Notes: a model not told the origin generated them from the sequence alone. DNA of 64,000 nt from Siphonodentalium dalli (GCA_032622095.1 CP136065.1:244775474-244839473), one strand, 5' to 3'. Positions 36,551 through 47,638 are shown, counted from the first letter of the stretch. Made by a program: numbers and translations.

Positions 36551-37600
36551 CCTGGTTAAACATATTTGTATAAATGGTCGTGAGATGGGCCCCATTGAGT
36601 TTACATAACTTGCGCCCCAATCCCTTTTAACTTGTATAACAAAAAAATATGTTTAAAACCCATTGGAAACTTGTAGCAAAGAGGAATTACCATTACCATC
36701 GGAAGTTCCCAACTCACGTGACCAACGTTGTCCTCAACGTATAGCATACGGAATTTGTAGCAAAGAGGGACAATCCAATCTTCTAATAACAACTCTATGT
36801 GTGAAGTATGACAAAGTGGTTTGGCTGAGCGGGAAAAGCATATTTTGATTGAATCATATTAGCGTCTCGTGGAGTGACTTTGTCGCAGATTGTTTACACG
36901 TCCGACTATTGTCTACACATCTCCATACATGTTGCATGCTAGATATCCGTAAGCGTGTTGGTTTTATTGAAACCCTCGAGCCAGGTCAACAACCTACAAA
37001 CTGGTCAATGCATACCACAATTTGTTTTTATTCTTATTTTTTTTTAAATGTTTATTGATGAAGTATTAACCACAATGAGGAATGTCTCTAATGGTCAATG
37101 AAATTTATATCTATATATAGGTATGGCATTGAGATTCCTCGCGTTCACACATATATAAACATACCACAATCTGGTCCATGCATACCTTTATAACACTCTG
37201 GCCCCGAGCGTTATAGTCTGAGAACAACATATTCCTCCACAAAGTTGAAATTACAAGGCGTTTATACACACAACAAAGAAAACATTACAACAGACAGTCA
37301 CATCATGTCATCGGCGTTCGGCAGTTGGAAAGGAACTCTTTTTTATTCCCGATCAAAGCAGTCTCATCGCTATTGATCAATATACGAACAGGGGTCAATA
37401 CTATGAAACTTTTTCTTTGTAAGAATCTACAATTGTTTGTAAGAAATAACAATTTATCATTCCGCCAATACTATGAACCTACGATTACAAACATAAATCA
37501 CAAATAGTACGTGTTCTTTGTATTTACAAATATCTCCAATCACAAAGAATGTTCGAGTACTATGAAACATAATTTTTCAGTTTTCGCACCCTTAACACGG
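36551..37600. other. No gene seen
   Basis: Unremarkable AT-rich sequence with short frames only. It contains repeated CAATACTATGAA phrases near 37,395 and 37,465. Confidence 0.35.
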
Positions 37601-37626
37601 ATAATATATATATCTATGATACGCAG

Positions 37627-39155
37627 GGACGTGGCGACAAGGGGTCGATTCACCCCCTCGTGAAAATATTTTGTCAGCTGGAAATTTCAAGTACAACCCA
37701 CAGGGACGTCGCGACAAGGGGGTTGGGTTATGTTTCTCGCTCCAAACATTTTATCAACACGTTCAACAGCTGGAAATTTGATACCTGAAACAACATGAAT
37801 TGGAAATTTTACAACAACAATAGGTTGAACTTGTTCTGTTATTTTGTTTTTTCCAACAATTTATTAGGGGGTATGTTTTGTTTTAGACCAACATTTGCAT
37901 ATTTACCTCCTTTGGTCAAAAGTTTGGATTGAAATGGCCTATATTTAGAAATTGTCAAACCTTATGGGGTGTCAGCTTGGATGTGATGTAGCAGTATGTG
38001 TTCCTTGTAACTACTGAAATTACCCAATTTATTGAAAGTTACAACGTTAAGAACTTGTCTAGAATGTCTATATAGGGTGTCAAACATAAATTGTCGATTT
38101 TCACATCCTTAAACCAGAGCATATAACCATCTGATTCGCAGGGATGTAGCCCCCTTATGAAAATGTGTTATCAATGGAAATCTCATAAACAGGGACATGG
38201 CGATGGTGGTCTTGGGAACACGATGCCTGGCACATTACAGCTGTTCAGAATAGGATGGGGCGAGTATCCGCCAAATCGTATGAGTCACAACATCTCTGAC
38301 AAAAGTTAGTGATTAATACAAATAGTGAGTGATACTTGCGGATTATAGCCAACATTAGCATGTAACATGTACTTACCATAATCAATGATATATCCAAGAA
38401 TGGATAAAAATGACGCGTGTTCCCAATGTGAGTATGATTTTTCGCTCAAGAATGCATTGCGGATTATCCTTTGAATTTCAATCGTCGACGCGAATGCATT
38501 TGGTCACGGTAAAGGACACGAATACGAAGATGCAAGCACAGTTTTCATAAATGACTAGAGCATAAATGCAGTGACGTGGCAAGATGCTCTCTTTTTTTTC
38601 TCGAAACGTCGATATACAACTGTATCCCCACACCTCAATTATAAACAATTATAAAATTGTTTACCCCGGTTGGCTTCTGATTTTCAAGCTGTAACAGTAA
38701 GTTGTGCACCCCCGCCCCTTGGATTGGACATACTGACTAAATATGACTAACTTAGTGTTAGTCACAAACGTTTTGAGTAACTTTGGTCAATTATTGGAAT
38801 TATTTGCACATAATTCAGCAACTTTAAGTTACGCCTTCCAATTGACTAAGAAAAGTCCCCATTTCTTAGTCGTTATGACTAACATCACCCTAGTAATTTT
38901 GATTAATGTTATGCCTCAGTCATGTTGGCTGAACTAAGTCAGTCATCCTGAGGAAAAACGTTTGACTAACATATGTTAGTCATATTGACTAAGTTTTGTT
39001 ATCAGCGTAGAAAAATTTAAATACTTTCCTCTTGATATACGATTCCATCGTTATGTGGAATTTATAGGCATTTTTTTGTTCAAAGGGTGCATATGGAAAT
39101 TATAGGATGGACACCCCGTCGCCAAACTGAGCCCATATAGCCACGTCCCTATCTA
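37627..39155. repeat. Cluster of degraded hAT-MITE (CAGGGACGTGGC) family copies
   Basis: Family ends recur: CAGGGACGTGGCGACAAGG (37,627), CAGGGACGTCGCGACAAGG (~37,712), CAGGGATGTAGCC (~38,138), CAGGGACATGGCGATGG (~38,197) and the opposite end TAGCCACGTCCCTA (~39,140). The family interior (GGAAATTT.ATACCTG.AACA) also appears. Target duplications no longer match, so the copies are nested or decayed. An internal stretch at 38,737-39,000 repeats GACTAACNTANGTTAGTCA-like phrases. Confidence 0.55.
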
Positions 39156-39207
39156 GATATATTATAAGATATCGGAGCAGTTTGAAATTATAAAATGACA
39201 CTCCTAT

Positions 39208-39496
39208 TGGTTTGGTTTGGTTTATTAGGGTTTATCGACGTTCTAGTCGCTATGCCACACACGACGTTGTCAATTTTACGGGTGTAGGAAAGACCACGCA
39301 GAGGCTCGATTTCACCGAGACAGCGTCCCACTGCGTGTAGAAACCACCGACCCCCGGAAAGCAACTGACAAACTTGCCCAGATACACGATTCCGGTCACC
39401 CTCCATATGACGGGGTTAGAACCAGCTTCGTCAGCACTGGACGGCATGTAACGGTGTAGTGAACCTGTCATTCTACCGACTGGCACTCTACCGCAC
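39208..39496 (-). mobile_element. tRNA-type SINE with 9-bp target duplication
   Basis: A 9-bp direct repeat CACTCCTAT flanks the element at 39,199-39,207 and 39,497-39,505. On the minus strand the 5' end carries a box-A-like GTGCCAGTCGGTAGAATG. About 50 bp later there is a box-B-like GGTTCTAACCC, as in tRNA-derived pol III promoters. The 3' end is an AACC-rich tail, AATAAACCAAACCAAACC. Length of about 289 bp is typical of SINEs. A 78-codon minus frame (39,250-39,486) lies inside it and is not a gene. Confidence 0.85.
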
Positions 39497-39505
39497 CACT
39501 CCTAT

Positions 39506-40619
39506 AACCGAGACCATTAGCACGTCCCTGCTTCGATACACCCCTCCCGATAAAATGGAGCCACGTTACTGCCTCGATGTGTTATGATAAGAGTAGCGGA
39601 TCAGTTTGAAATAATAGGATGGTCACAATATATATAATGCTATACCATCAAAATAATATTTTATTTTCACAAACTGAATGGTTGTAAATTTGTAATTTGT
39701 AAAAACAATGATACCAAAATGTTTGTAGTACTCGGTATTACACTGACTTGTACTTACATACACACACTACAAACGAACCGTTTAATTTTTAACTTGCGCA
39801 GACAAGTGGTCATCGACTTAGCAATCCGTGAACCGATTGGATAGCTCTGATAAGCGTTCACCTCTCAACTTATGATTGGTTATTTCTTTTGTAACTTTGG
39901 CCCGCCGTGATTCAATATATTGTTAATCACTCACAGGCAAAGGTTTGTCCGTAAGCAATCTACAATAATCAATAGTAGATCTTTGTGAAATTTGCGAGAT
40001 TTTGTTAGCTCATCGTTTCATAGTACCGGCGTTCTCACTAATCACCATATGATAGCACGCATTGTAACTTCCCCATATAAATTGTTGTCAGTTATTTTAG
40101 CTCTATATACATGTCCGTCTAATTTGAACTGGTATTCAGATAACACTGATAACATGTGCATGGGAGCAGAGTGGGGAATTAGTTTTTTCTAAGTTTTACA
40201 GCTGCCTTTTAGGGGTTTCACCTCTCGCCCAGTCTAAGGTATTACAATAATACGGCTAAATTTTCCCTGTACTATGAAGCCACTGTGATAGTTAACACAA
40301 ATTTGTAATTACATGGATACAGACAATTATATTGACACGAGTTCATGCATATTTACATATAAATCATGGTCCAATCTTCCATGTAGCAATAATTGTAAGA
40401 AATACACAGTCCACATGAATCAGGTTACGCTCCTTCTGTGTGGAACAATTCATTATGAGTTGAACCATATTCATATCTATGGGGATCTTGGCGACCAAAT
40501 GCGCGTTGAAGCTGACTGATCCACTGCGCCCCCATACATTCTGACACTGCTGTGTGATCGGTGTGTTGCCATTCGTGGACGAAAAATGTTTTATAATACA
40601 ATTTATATTTTATTGCAGG
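39506..40619. other. No gene seen
   Basis: The start (39,510-39,640) is a diverged copy of 39,140-39,200 (GTCCCT, GATCAGTTTGAAATAATAGG). The remainder is AT-rich without recognisable elements. Confidence 0.4.
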
Positions 40620-40674
40620 TCACGTGACAATGATGAGCAAGGTCTACTTCACGTTGTTGGTAGTGGCACTGAGT
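40620..40674 (+). CDS. Possible signal-peptide first exon (partial gene)
   Basis: The sequence TTTTATATTTTATTGCAG directly precedes this block and looks like a splice acceptor. ATGATGAGCAAGG then opens a frame reading MMSKVYFTLLVVALSG, a compact hydrophobic segment like a secretory signal peptide. The frame reaches GAGTG|GTATGT, a good donor that would leave a phase-1 intron, common after signal-peptide exons of secreted proteins. A minisatellite starts exactly at the donor and a transposon lies 70 bp further on, so any downstream exons are distant or lost. I found no matching second exon. This may be a remnant or coincidence. Confidence 0.25.
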
Positions 40675-42365
40675 GGTATGTTCCTCACTTTATTTATAGC
40701 AACTCGGTGCTTTGTTTTGTTTCCCATTATATGTATAGCCAACCGGTCAGGGGGCGAATTTTTGTTACGAGACATCAGGTGGGGGGGGGTGGGTACCCGA
40801 GGCCGGAAACAGTTTTTGACCACTTTTTTGCATTTTTTTTTCATTGACATATTTTCAACTGTTTTAAACATATTTGTTTATATGTTGTGGCTTGTTGCAA
40901 TATGATAAGCACTAATACATTCAATATTGTTATTAGTACCCCCATAAGTTGATATAAAATGGAAAACTAGTGAATATTGTGGGGGTGGATCCCAAAATTT
41001 TCATTGATTTTGTTTTAGCGCAATTTTTTTTTATTTTGTCTGTTTCAGCTTGCTTGGCAGTTTTTATATTGAAAATTGTCTAGTTCACGGTGTAGTTCAA
41101 TCAAAGAAATACTTCAGATAGCTCTAGGGTAGGGTGAACTTAATGCAGTCTGACAATATCAGCTAACAACTCGTGACAGAATATTACAATAATTCTTATA
41201 CTTCATGACAGTCTCTTTACTCATACAGTTAGTTGATGCATGAGTGTAATGTATGAAATAAGTATTTGTGTCAGTGTTTGTATACTAAAATTGATTTTTA
41301 AATATACTTTTGTCAAATAATTATTTGATTTGTCAAATTATTTGTTTCAGTGTTGTTGACAACCACCAATAAGTAAATAAGTAGACATGAAATAAAGTTT
41401 TAATATCATTTATTGAAAGAAACAAAAATATAACCTTCCTTGGATAGTCTTCTGAAAAGTATAAAAATATTATTTAAATAGATGTGAAGAGGGGCCAGGA
41501 CACTTTAATACAGTTTTGTTCACATTGTAATTATTATATCTCATAATTACCTGCATATACTAGTATGTAAATGATACTTAATGTCGGTGGTCATGCAGGC
41601 ATACATAAAAGCTAATTCGTACACTGGTTCATATGCACATTTTCCTTTTTGGTATTACTATAGGCTCTAGGCCTACTAGTTGATGCTGGTTGATGTCTAA
41701 AAAAAGGATAAATTTAATTGTGTGTAATGTTTTATTCTATTATAGGCCCTAACACTGGCCCTAGTTATTTTTTGTTGTCATTCCAGAGGATTCAACATAT
41801 TTTTCATCTACTCACACAGATGAATAGGCTGGGTTATAAATATACCAATATAATCACATCATATTCTACCTTTGTTGATTGCTTAGAGTTCAATTTAGTT
41901 GAGATTATCACTGATTATTGCTGATTATCGCATAATTATTAGCCAAGAAAATATTTGTCTTGCACATGTTTGTTAACAGGAAGTAACATTTAATTTGGTC
42001 TTTCAAAGAAGGGACCAATATAGAGCGGTTGGTCGTTTTTACAGAGGGTACCAACATAAAGCTTTGGGGTTTTGCGGTGGGTGTCTAAAATTTATGAAAA
42101 ACAAATACAAGAAAGGGTAGGTGGGTGTAAAAAAAAATGGCAATGTAAAAAAAACACCCCCACGTCTCGCAACTTTGTTAGGGCCCCCCCCCCCCCTGAA
42201 ACGGTGGTATGTTCCGCGTTTTATTTATAGCCATTGTGGTAGGTTCCGCATTATTTGTATAGCCATGCACTCTGTGGTCTGTTCCGCATTCTATTTATTG
42301 CCATGTAGTCGGTGGTATGTTCCGCGTTCTATTTATAGCTATTTGTTGGCATGTTCCGCGTTATA
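40672..42365 (+). repeat. ~45-bp minisatellite split by a transposon
   Basis: Units contain GGTATGTTCCGCGTTCTATT and TATAGCCAT. About two units lie left of the insertion (40,672-40,747) and about four or five right of it (42,204-42,365). A further degenerate unit is near 43,320-43,355 (ATTTATAGTCACTCTGTGGC). Confidence 0.75.
40748..42198 (-). mobile_element. G-rich-ended element, copy B (complete, 1,451 bp)
   Basis: Left end CAGGGGGCGAATTTTTGTTA with CGAGACATCAGG, and right end ...CACGTCTCGCAACTTTG then C-run and CTG. Read inward from each end, these are imperfect inverted repeats (CAGGGGG, GTT.CGAGAC). Flanks AACCGGT (40,741-40,747) and AAACGGT (42,199-42,205) look like a mutated 7-8-bp target duplication, compatible with hAT but not proof. 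It is the reverse complement of copy A but lacks A's 535-bp internal segment. No transposase frame. Confidence 0.78.
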
Positions 42366-42500
42366 ACGAACCAAAGCGGACACTTTGGGTCGTATATAGG
42401 CTATATCTGATTTTATGACGTCACCAATTATTAACGAGCCAAATACGCTTTAGGTCGTGTATAGGCTATATGTGATTTTGTGACGTCACCGATTATTATT
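42366..42500 (+). repeat. Two-copy ~70-bp direct repeat
   Basis: AACGA(A/G)CCAAA, GGTCGT(A/G)TATAGGCTATAT and GATTTT.TGACGTCACC are repeated in order at about 42,366 and 42,434. Each copy contains TGACGTCA, a perfect cAMP-response-type palindrome. No gene is linked to it. Confidence 0.7.
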
Positions 42501-43615
42501 TGAATTTTGGGATCGCGAATGTCGCACATTAGATCGGTGGGCCTAAAGCATTATTGTCGTAATCGGCTGTCAAGAGGCCAACACAAATCAGTCGATGTGC
42601 AACATTCTCCTATTTATATAAACGTCATAAAATCATTTATTTGTTTTTATTTATAAGGGAAAGTAGGTCCATGATGAATTTCTAACGGGTCTACTCAGGC
42701 ACTCTACTGGATCAAATCATAAATAAACTAAAATCACCACAACTCAACACGATCTACGTGTATCTCAAAGCTTTTTTTTACAACTGACGCAAAGCAGTTG
42801 ATCAATACTGCATGGTTCTGTAGAAACTATACCGTGCGAAAGGAAATAAGATAATATTTAATGTGGATTTGATTGTTATCATAAGTTTGCATACTTACGT
42901 GCATCTGATAATCGATATATATATCCCATTTTATTTGTTAGAATGAAAACACATACTTATGAACAAAGCAGAAGATACATTCAGTTCCACGCGAATTCGG
43001 TCAATGGTGAAAGTTACACGATGACGTTGTTTGTCGACTATCGTTGAAATTGACATGATGACATGTTATGATTGAAATGAACACCCTCCCCCAGAACGCC
43101 AAGGAATATAGGCATAATGGTTAGTTTCAGTTCCATGCACTCTCGACAACATATATAACTTTTATAAATACCTCACCAAAGCCTTATGCATGTGAATATT
43201 ATTAATTTTGGTGGGAATCTATAAAGTGATTTTGACAAGAAATATTTTAAACAGAACATGCAGAAACTCCTATGTAATTGTTTTAGATTTGGTTCGTTAA
43301 TTACGCTTGCGTATGATCATATTATTTATAGTCACTCTGTGGCATGTTCAGGCTGTATAATCGACAATGTGCGTTTTATCGGGACCCCTCAGTGGATGTT
43401 TAAATATCAACTGTCCTATTTGATAAAGCCAATTTTGTACGTTTTCTATAATAATATTTATGACGAAATATTGTATCGATGTAACGCAATATTATTTCGA
43501 GATATAAAGAAGAGTCCACTTGTCAAGGGGAACAACTCTATTCTATCCCGGGATCCGCAGATATCGACTTTCAAAAACACGAAGCCGTCTCTTGTAAATA
43601 ACGTCCACGATTATG
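42501..43615. other. No supported gene
   Basis: A 167-codon plus frame (43,258-43,761) is the longest here, but its last third is the 38-bp tandem repeat and its start contains a minisatellite remnant. No domain recognised. Confidence 0.35.
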
Positions 43616-43617
43616 TG

Positions 43618-43735
43618 AGGCTCCCTATGGGAGAACGGAGACCCCATTATTATGTTGGCTCCATATGGGAGAACGGAGACCCCATTATTATGTTGACTCC
43701 CTATGGGAGAACGGAGAACCCATTATTATGCCTGA
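43618..43735 (+). repeat. 38-39-bp tandem repeat (3 units)
   Basis: GCTCCCTATGGGAGAACGGA followed by GACCCCATTATTATGTTG, three near-identical units. Each unit includes a small palindrome (CTCCCTATGGGAG). Confidence 0.88.
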
Positions 43736-44027
43736 AAAGAAATACAACTATTTTATACTGAGATTAAGCATGGCGAATAGAGTTATTCATCTTGTATCAG
43801 AACAGAGAAGTGACCAGGGAGTAATTTGTTAAAGCGGTATTGTGTATAATGTTGCCAATAAAATATTGGAAAAAGCAATACAATTTAAATTCCCTATACA
43901 CGATGCTACTCACTGTATATAAATGTTAATGTACATGCATACTTGTTCCTCAGATTTATTCCATACCATTAACAAAAAGTGTACATCGGAATGGTCTAGT
44001 ATTGATTTGCAGGTATATACAGGTAAT

Positions 44028-44481
44028 GAGGGTATCACCCCCCTGAATCCTGAATACCAGTTAATTTTGGGGGGGGGGGTGAATCCTGAATACTAGTTAA
44101 TTTGGGGGGGGGGGGGTGAATCTTGATACATGTTAAGAAATAATATGCGAAAATGCAATACAAATTGACTGTTTAGATATCAGACAGATACAAGCAGAAG
44201 TTACATAGAGACATTATGATGCCGGTCGCGTTATGAGGCCGTTATGATACGATTAATGATACTTTATGATGGCATGGTGGTCGAATATGCCCAAGAACCT
44301 ATTCTACCCACTCATTCATACAGATAACTAGCACAAAATATTACTTTGCGCCATCAAAACCTGCGTCCAAGATGTTTTGCTTGAACCAGAATACCAGTTA
44401 ATTCGGGGGTATGAATCCCGCGAACGGCTTCAAAACACCCTGAATCCCGCGTACCGAAAAGGGGGGGGGGGTGATACCCTC
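44028..44481. mobile_element. DNA element with G/C-run ends and 6-bp target duplication
   Basis: Ends GAGGGTATCACCCCCC and GGGGGGTGATACCCTC are inverted repeats. The 6-bp duplication GGTAAT lies at 44,022-44,027 and 44,482-44,487. Inside, AATCCTGAATAC.AGTTAATT plus a poly-G run is tandemly repeated near both ends (44,044-44,120 and, inverted in part, 44,390-44,470). No coding capacity. A 6-bp duplication is unusual among animal DNA transposons, so the superfamily is unassigned. Confidence 0.72.
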
Positions 44482-44636
44482 GGTAATCGTACAAGGAATT
44501 GAAAAATCCCTGATGGATACAACTGGATGGATATAGAAAAAAATAATTGACGTCATTCATCTACTCCATGGTGGTTGCAATAAAGAATTGAATGTTAACT
44601 CTTTCTATGCTAAATTATCACATTAGCTATCCCTTA

Positions 44637-44695
44637 GGAAATGTTCACATAATATGTTCAACAAACGTTGTTGAACTTATTATCTGAACATTTCC
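44637..44695. repeat. Hairpin GGAAATGTTCA (copy 1)
   Basis: GGAAATGTTCACATAATATG...GTTGAACTTATTATCTGAAC with ATTTCC forms a stem of about 25 bp. A second copy is at 61,298-61,350. The flank ..AGCTATCCCTTA(G) is similar in both. Confidence 0.7.
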
Positions 44696-45057
44696 CTCCA
44701 ATAAATACAAATCCATCTGCATTTGTATTATATCTGTCATCTGCTTATTTTTCATGAACACCCCATCCTGATGAATAATAGATCATTCTAATGTTTACTT
44801 TTATGACTGAGTGGAGTAATCCATTCAGTATATGAAGGATTAAAGTTGTATTTGAATCATTACCGCCACGCCAGTGGGTGTACACTGGTGTAGAGTTTCT
44901 TATGTTTGAGCGGACGATCGATAATCCTCTGGGCGAATGTATTATGGTTAGGTATTTCGTACTTGAGATAAACCGTTCCGATAGTGACGATAGTCCAACA
45001 ACGATTAGCACATGTGTTCACGTCACGGGTGTAATTGTGGAGACATGTTTCTATTAT

Positions 45058-45720
45058 GAAGGTTCGCTATCCCGAAGGTCCACTATTCCGAAGGTTCTCT
45101 ATTCTGAATACTTGCTATTTCGAAGGTTCACTATTCCGAAGGTTCGCTATTCCGAAGGTTCTCCATTCCGAAGGTTTTTGTTATTTTTAGGTTAATTCTA
45201 TATTCTAAAGTATTGAGAGGGTTCATTATCACGAAGATTCCTTTTATGGAGTGTGTGCTCACATCCGAACTGATCCTGCCCGCACACCGATACAGATACA
45301 GGAGGAAACAACTTAGAACATTAAATGTGATTTTGTTTTGTTTTCGCGGGTTTTCTTGAGATTTAATGTGATTACGTGGGCCCATACCTTTGAATTCTTG
45401 GCATATAATATGAATGTTGTGGTATATATGGACCATCCAGCATTGGGACATGACACAGGTACAGTTGACTTAAGTGCTGTTCTGTGCGGGGATCCAATTT
45501 GGGGTTCAATATTTTAAGGGCCAAATTTAGAATTTTATGGGCCCATACCTTTGAACTCTGGACATAAAATATGAATATTGGGGGGCATTTCTCCAGTCCG
45601 AAGGTTCAATAACCCGAAGGTACACTATTCCAAAAGTTCTCTGAATGTTCGCTATTCCGAAGGTTCACCAATCCGAAGGTTCGTTATTCCGAAGGTTCTC
45701 TATTCTAATGGTTTTTGTTA
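45058..45720 (+). repeat. 16-bp CCGAAGGTT repeats within a ~540-bp direct duplication
   Basis: TATTCCGAAGGTTC(G/A)C repeats about 7 times at 45,058-45,176 and again at 45,594-45,713. Each array is followed by the same tail (TTTTTGTTATTTT.AGGTTAATTC, AATTGAGAGGGTTCATT.TCACGAAGATTC, TTTTCGCGGGTTTTCTTGAG). The second copy extends to about 45,860. The duplicated tail shows the repeat array and its flank were copied together. Confidence 0.82.
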
Positions 45721-46299
45721 TTTTAAGGTTAATTCAGTTTCTAAAGAATTGAGAGGGTTCATTGTCACGAAGATTCTTTTTATGAAGGAAATAACTTAAA
45801 ACATTAAATGTGTTTTTGTTTTGTTTTCGCGGGTTTTCTTGAGTTTAATGTCATTACGTATGACCTTATTTCTCATTACATATTCACGCCAAGCAGCCCA
45901 CACAATTGCTATGTTCCCTGCGATTTAATGTCATTACGTGTGACCTAATATCTCAATAATCTGAAACAAGAGTACGCCTGCTAAAGGCGAATTATTACAG
46001 TGGGGCTATAACGCTCAATGAACACTGGAGGCCATAACAAACTGCGCAGCAGGATATCGCTGAATAGACGAGTATGAGATGAGCCTAACTGCAATTGTGA
46101 CTTTGTTTAAAGGCCCACTTAATTTTGGAGTCATTCATTTTTGTTATAGTATATACGGTTTTAATAACAATTTATGCCATAAAATTTGAATAAAATACTC
46201 TAATTCATCACCATTTGAAACGCAGAATACTTCTATCTCCTAGTTTGAAACACCTTTTAAAAAACCGCGACAAGTCGTGCGTCGTATATCTAGCAATTA

Positions 46300-46765
46300 G
46301 CAACTAACATGTCCTCTTCGACTTTCCATAGATTTCAACGTAATTTGATAATTAGTGGTATTTGTGTCCGGGAAGTGTTTGGACGGGTCAAATCGTGACC
46401 CCGACCTGACCATGACCTTTAAAATTGTCAATGCAACTTCAATTTGGGTAAAACGGACGAATTTCGGCGAAATTTGATACCTAGTGATACTTTTGTCCGG
46501 GGAGTGTTTTGAATGGGTCAAATCCTGACATCGGAGTGACCTTGACTTTCAATGTGGTCAATCAAAGGTCAAATCTGGTAAAACGGATGGATTTCGACGA
46601 AATTTGATACCTATGGGTACTTTTGTCGGGGGAATGTTTTGGACGGGTCAAATCATGACCCTGACCTGACCTTGACTTTCGAAATAGTCAATTCGAGGTC
46701 AAATCGCGCCTTTCTCCGGAAATCTGATGGGAAACAGCCCGGACGAAGTCGGGCCCACCAGCTTG
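46300..46765 (-). mobile_element. Short head/ACAG-class element M3
   Basis: The minus-strand head is AGCTGGTGGGCCCGACTTCG. About three ~125-bp cores follow, containing TTTGACCCGTCCAAAACA, CCGGACAAAAGTA and GGTATCAAATTTCG. The core matches M2 at 12,290-12,776. The tail microsatellite is not obvious, so the 3' end is approximate. Confidence 0.6.
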
Positions 46766-46864
46766 TGTAATAAAGAAGACAATTTGAAGAATGTAATGTA
46801 TAACACGAGAAACGGGAAAACTTGAAATATGGAAGTATGCAAATTTCCCACATAAAATTTGAAA

Positions 46865-46901
46865 GCTACTTTATAGTATAATTATATTATAATTTATATT
46901 T
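46865..46901 (+). promoter_or_regulatory. Candidate TATA region of the secreted-peptide gene
   Basis: CTACTTTATAGTATAATTAT is followed by more A/T up to the start codon. If used as a TATA box, it would leave almost no 5' leader, so either the leader is very short or an upstream exon exists. Confidence 0.3.
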
Positions 46902-47189
46902 ATGGCTAATAATATGATCTTGGTGGCGTTACCATTTCTGACTATGGTTTTCTTGTTTTCAGCTGCGCTGGTGTCCTCAAAGAGTTGCCCACCGATTAAG
47001 ACGGTTAAACACATGGATCTCTGCTATCGACCATGCAAGCCCAATCATATTGGCATTGGACCAAACTGCGTCTCCGTTTACTGTCCCGAGGGATACACCA
47101 GTATTCATCCAAGGTTGTGTGGTAAGGGCCCATGGGATGTAATTCGTAAAGCGAGATACCCCAGAGGCAACGGCACTCCACTGATATGA
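46902..47189 (+). CDS. Small secreted six-cysteine peptide, single exon (95 aa)
   Basis: Residues 1-26 form a strongly hydrophobic secretory signal (MANNMILVALPFLTMVFLFS), with likely cleavage around VSS|KS. The mature part of about 69 residues has six cysteines at 29, 41, 45, 56, 61 and 73 (C-x11-C-x3-C-x10-C-x4-C-x11-C), enough for three disulfides, and a basic tail. The core reads LCYRPC, then GIGPNC, CPEGY and LC. This resembles one unit of a widespread extracellular cysteine-rich module with LCYxxC...GxGPxC...CPxGY. The start is the first in-frame ATG (MANNM), with AT-rich, TATA-like sequence just upstream (46,870-46,900). ATTAAA at 47,235-47,240 is a variant polyadenylation signal 46 bases after the stop. 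The exact role is unknown; an extracellular or defence-type peptide is possible. It could also be an exon of a longer gene. Confidence 0.72.
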   Translation: MANNMILVALPFLTMVFLFSAALVSSKSCPPIKTVKHMDLCYRPCKPNHIGIGPNCVSVYCPEGYTSIHPRLCGKGPWDVIRKARYPRGNGTPLI

Positions 47190-47234
47190 TTATTCAGAGG
47201 CGCGGGCGTTCGAATGCTGTGATTCATGTCGGAC

Positions 47235-47240
47235 ATTAAA
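47235..47240 (+). terminator. Variant polyadenylation signal ATTAAA
   Basis: ATTAAA, the commonest variant of AATAAA, lies 46 nt after the stop codon of the 95-aa reading frame, followed by T-rich sequence. Confidence 0.4.
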
Positions 47241-47354
47241 TGCTTTTCGCCTAATTTGTTTTATGTGTTATGCCATTATGACAAAGGGGGTGTTGGTTCT
47301 GATAACTTAACTTTTCATTGTCGTCCACGACGGGAGCAGCGCTGGTGCGTCATT

Positions 47355-47470
47355 AAATATATAAGAGAATCCACTGGCTTACAAGGTCGATGTAAATATT
47401 GTTAGGTAAATGCGTGTGTAGTCTCTTATATATGATTTGCTCGCATATAAGAGGATGCATTGGCACAGGG
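47355..47470. repeat. Degenerate hairpin-module remnant
   Basis: ATATATAAGAGAATCCACTG...CTTATATATGATTTGCTCGC and GGATGCATTGGCACAGGG resemble the paired hairpins of the piggyBac-like MITE, with decay and deletions. Confidence 0.5.
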
Positions 47471-47638
47471 TTTTCGCCAAATTCCAGCCATGGAAGTGTT
47501 AAGACAACGTATGCGAACACCGAACCGACTGCCTGGACTTGCACCAACACACCAATTTACAGTCGATTGGTAACCGAAATTGGAACAGTCGGTCATCTAC
47601 GGGTCAACAAATAATACAGCTTTTGCCCGCGATTGAGC

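Noticed and set aside
40748..42198. Firm hAT assignment of the G-rich-ended element
   Set aside because: The candidate target duplication AACCGGT/AAACGGT has a mismatch and the flank is a repeated minisatellite, so the apparent duplication could be part of the array.
43258..43761. 167-codon plus frame
   Set aside because: Starts in a minisatellite remnant and ends in the 38-bp tandem repeat. The middle shows no recognisable domain.
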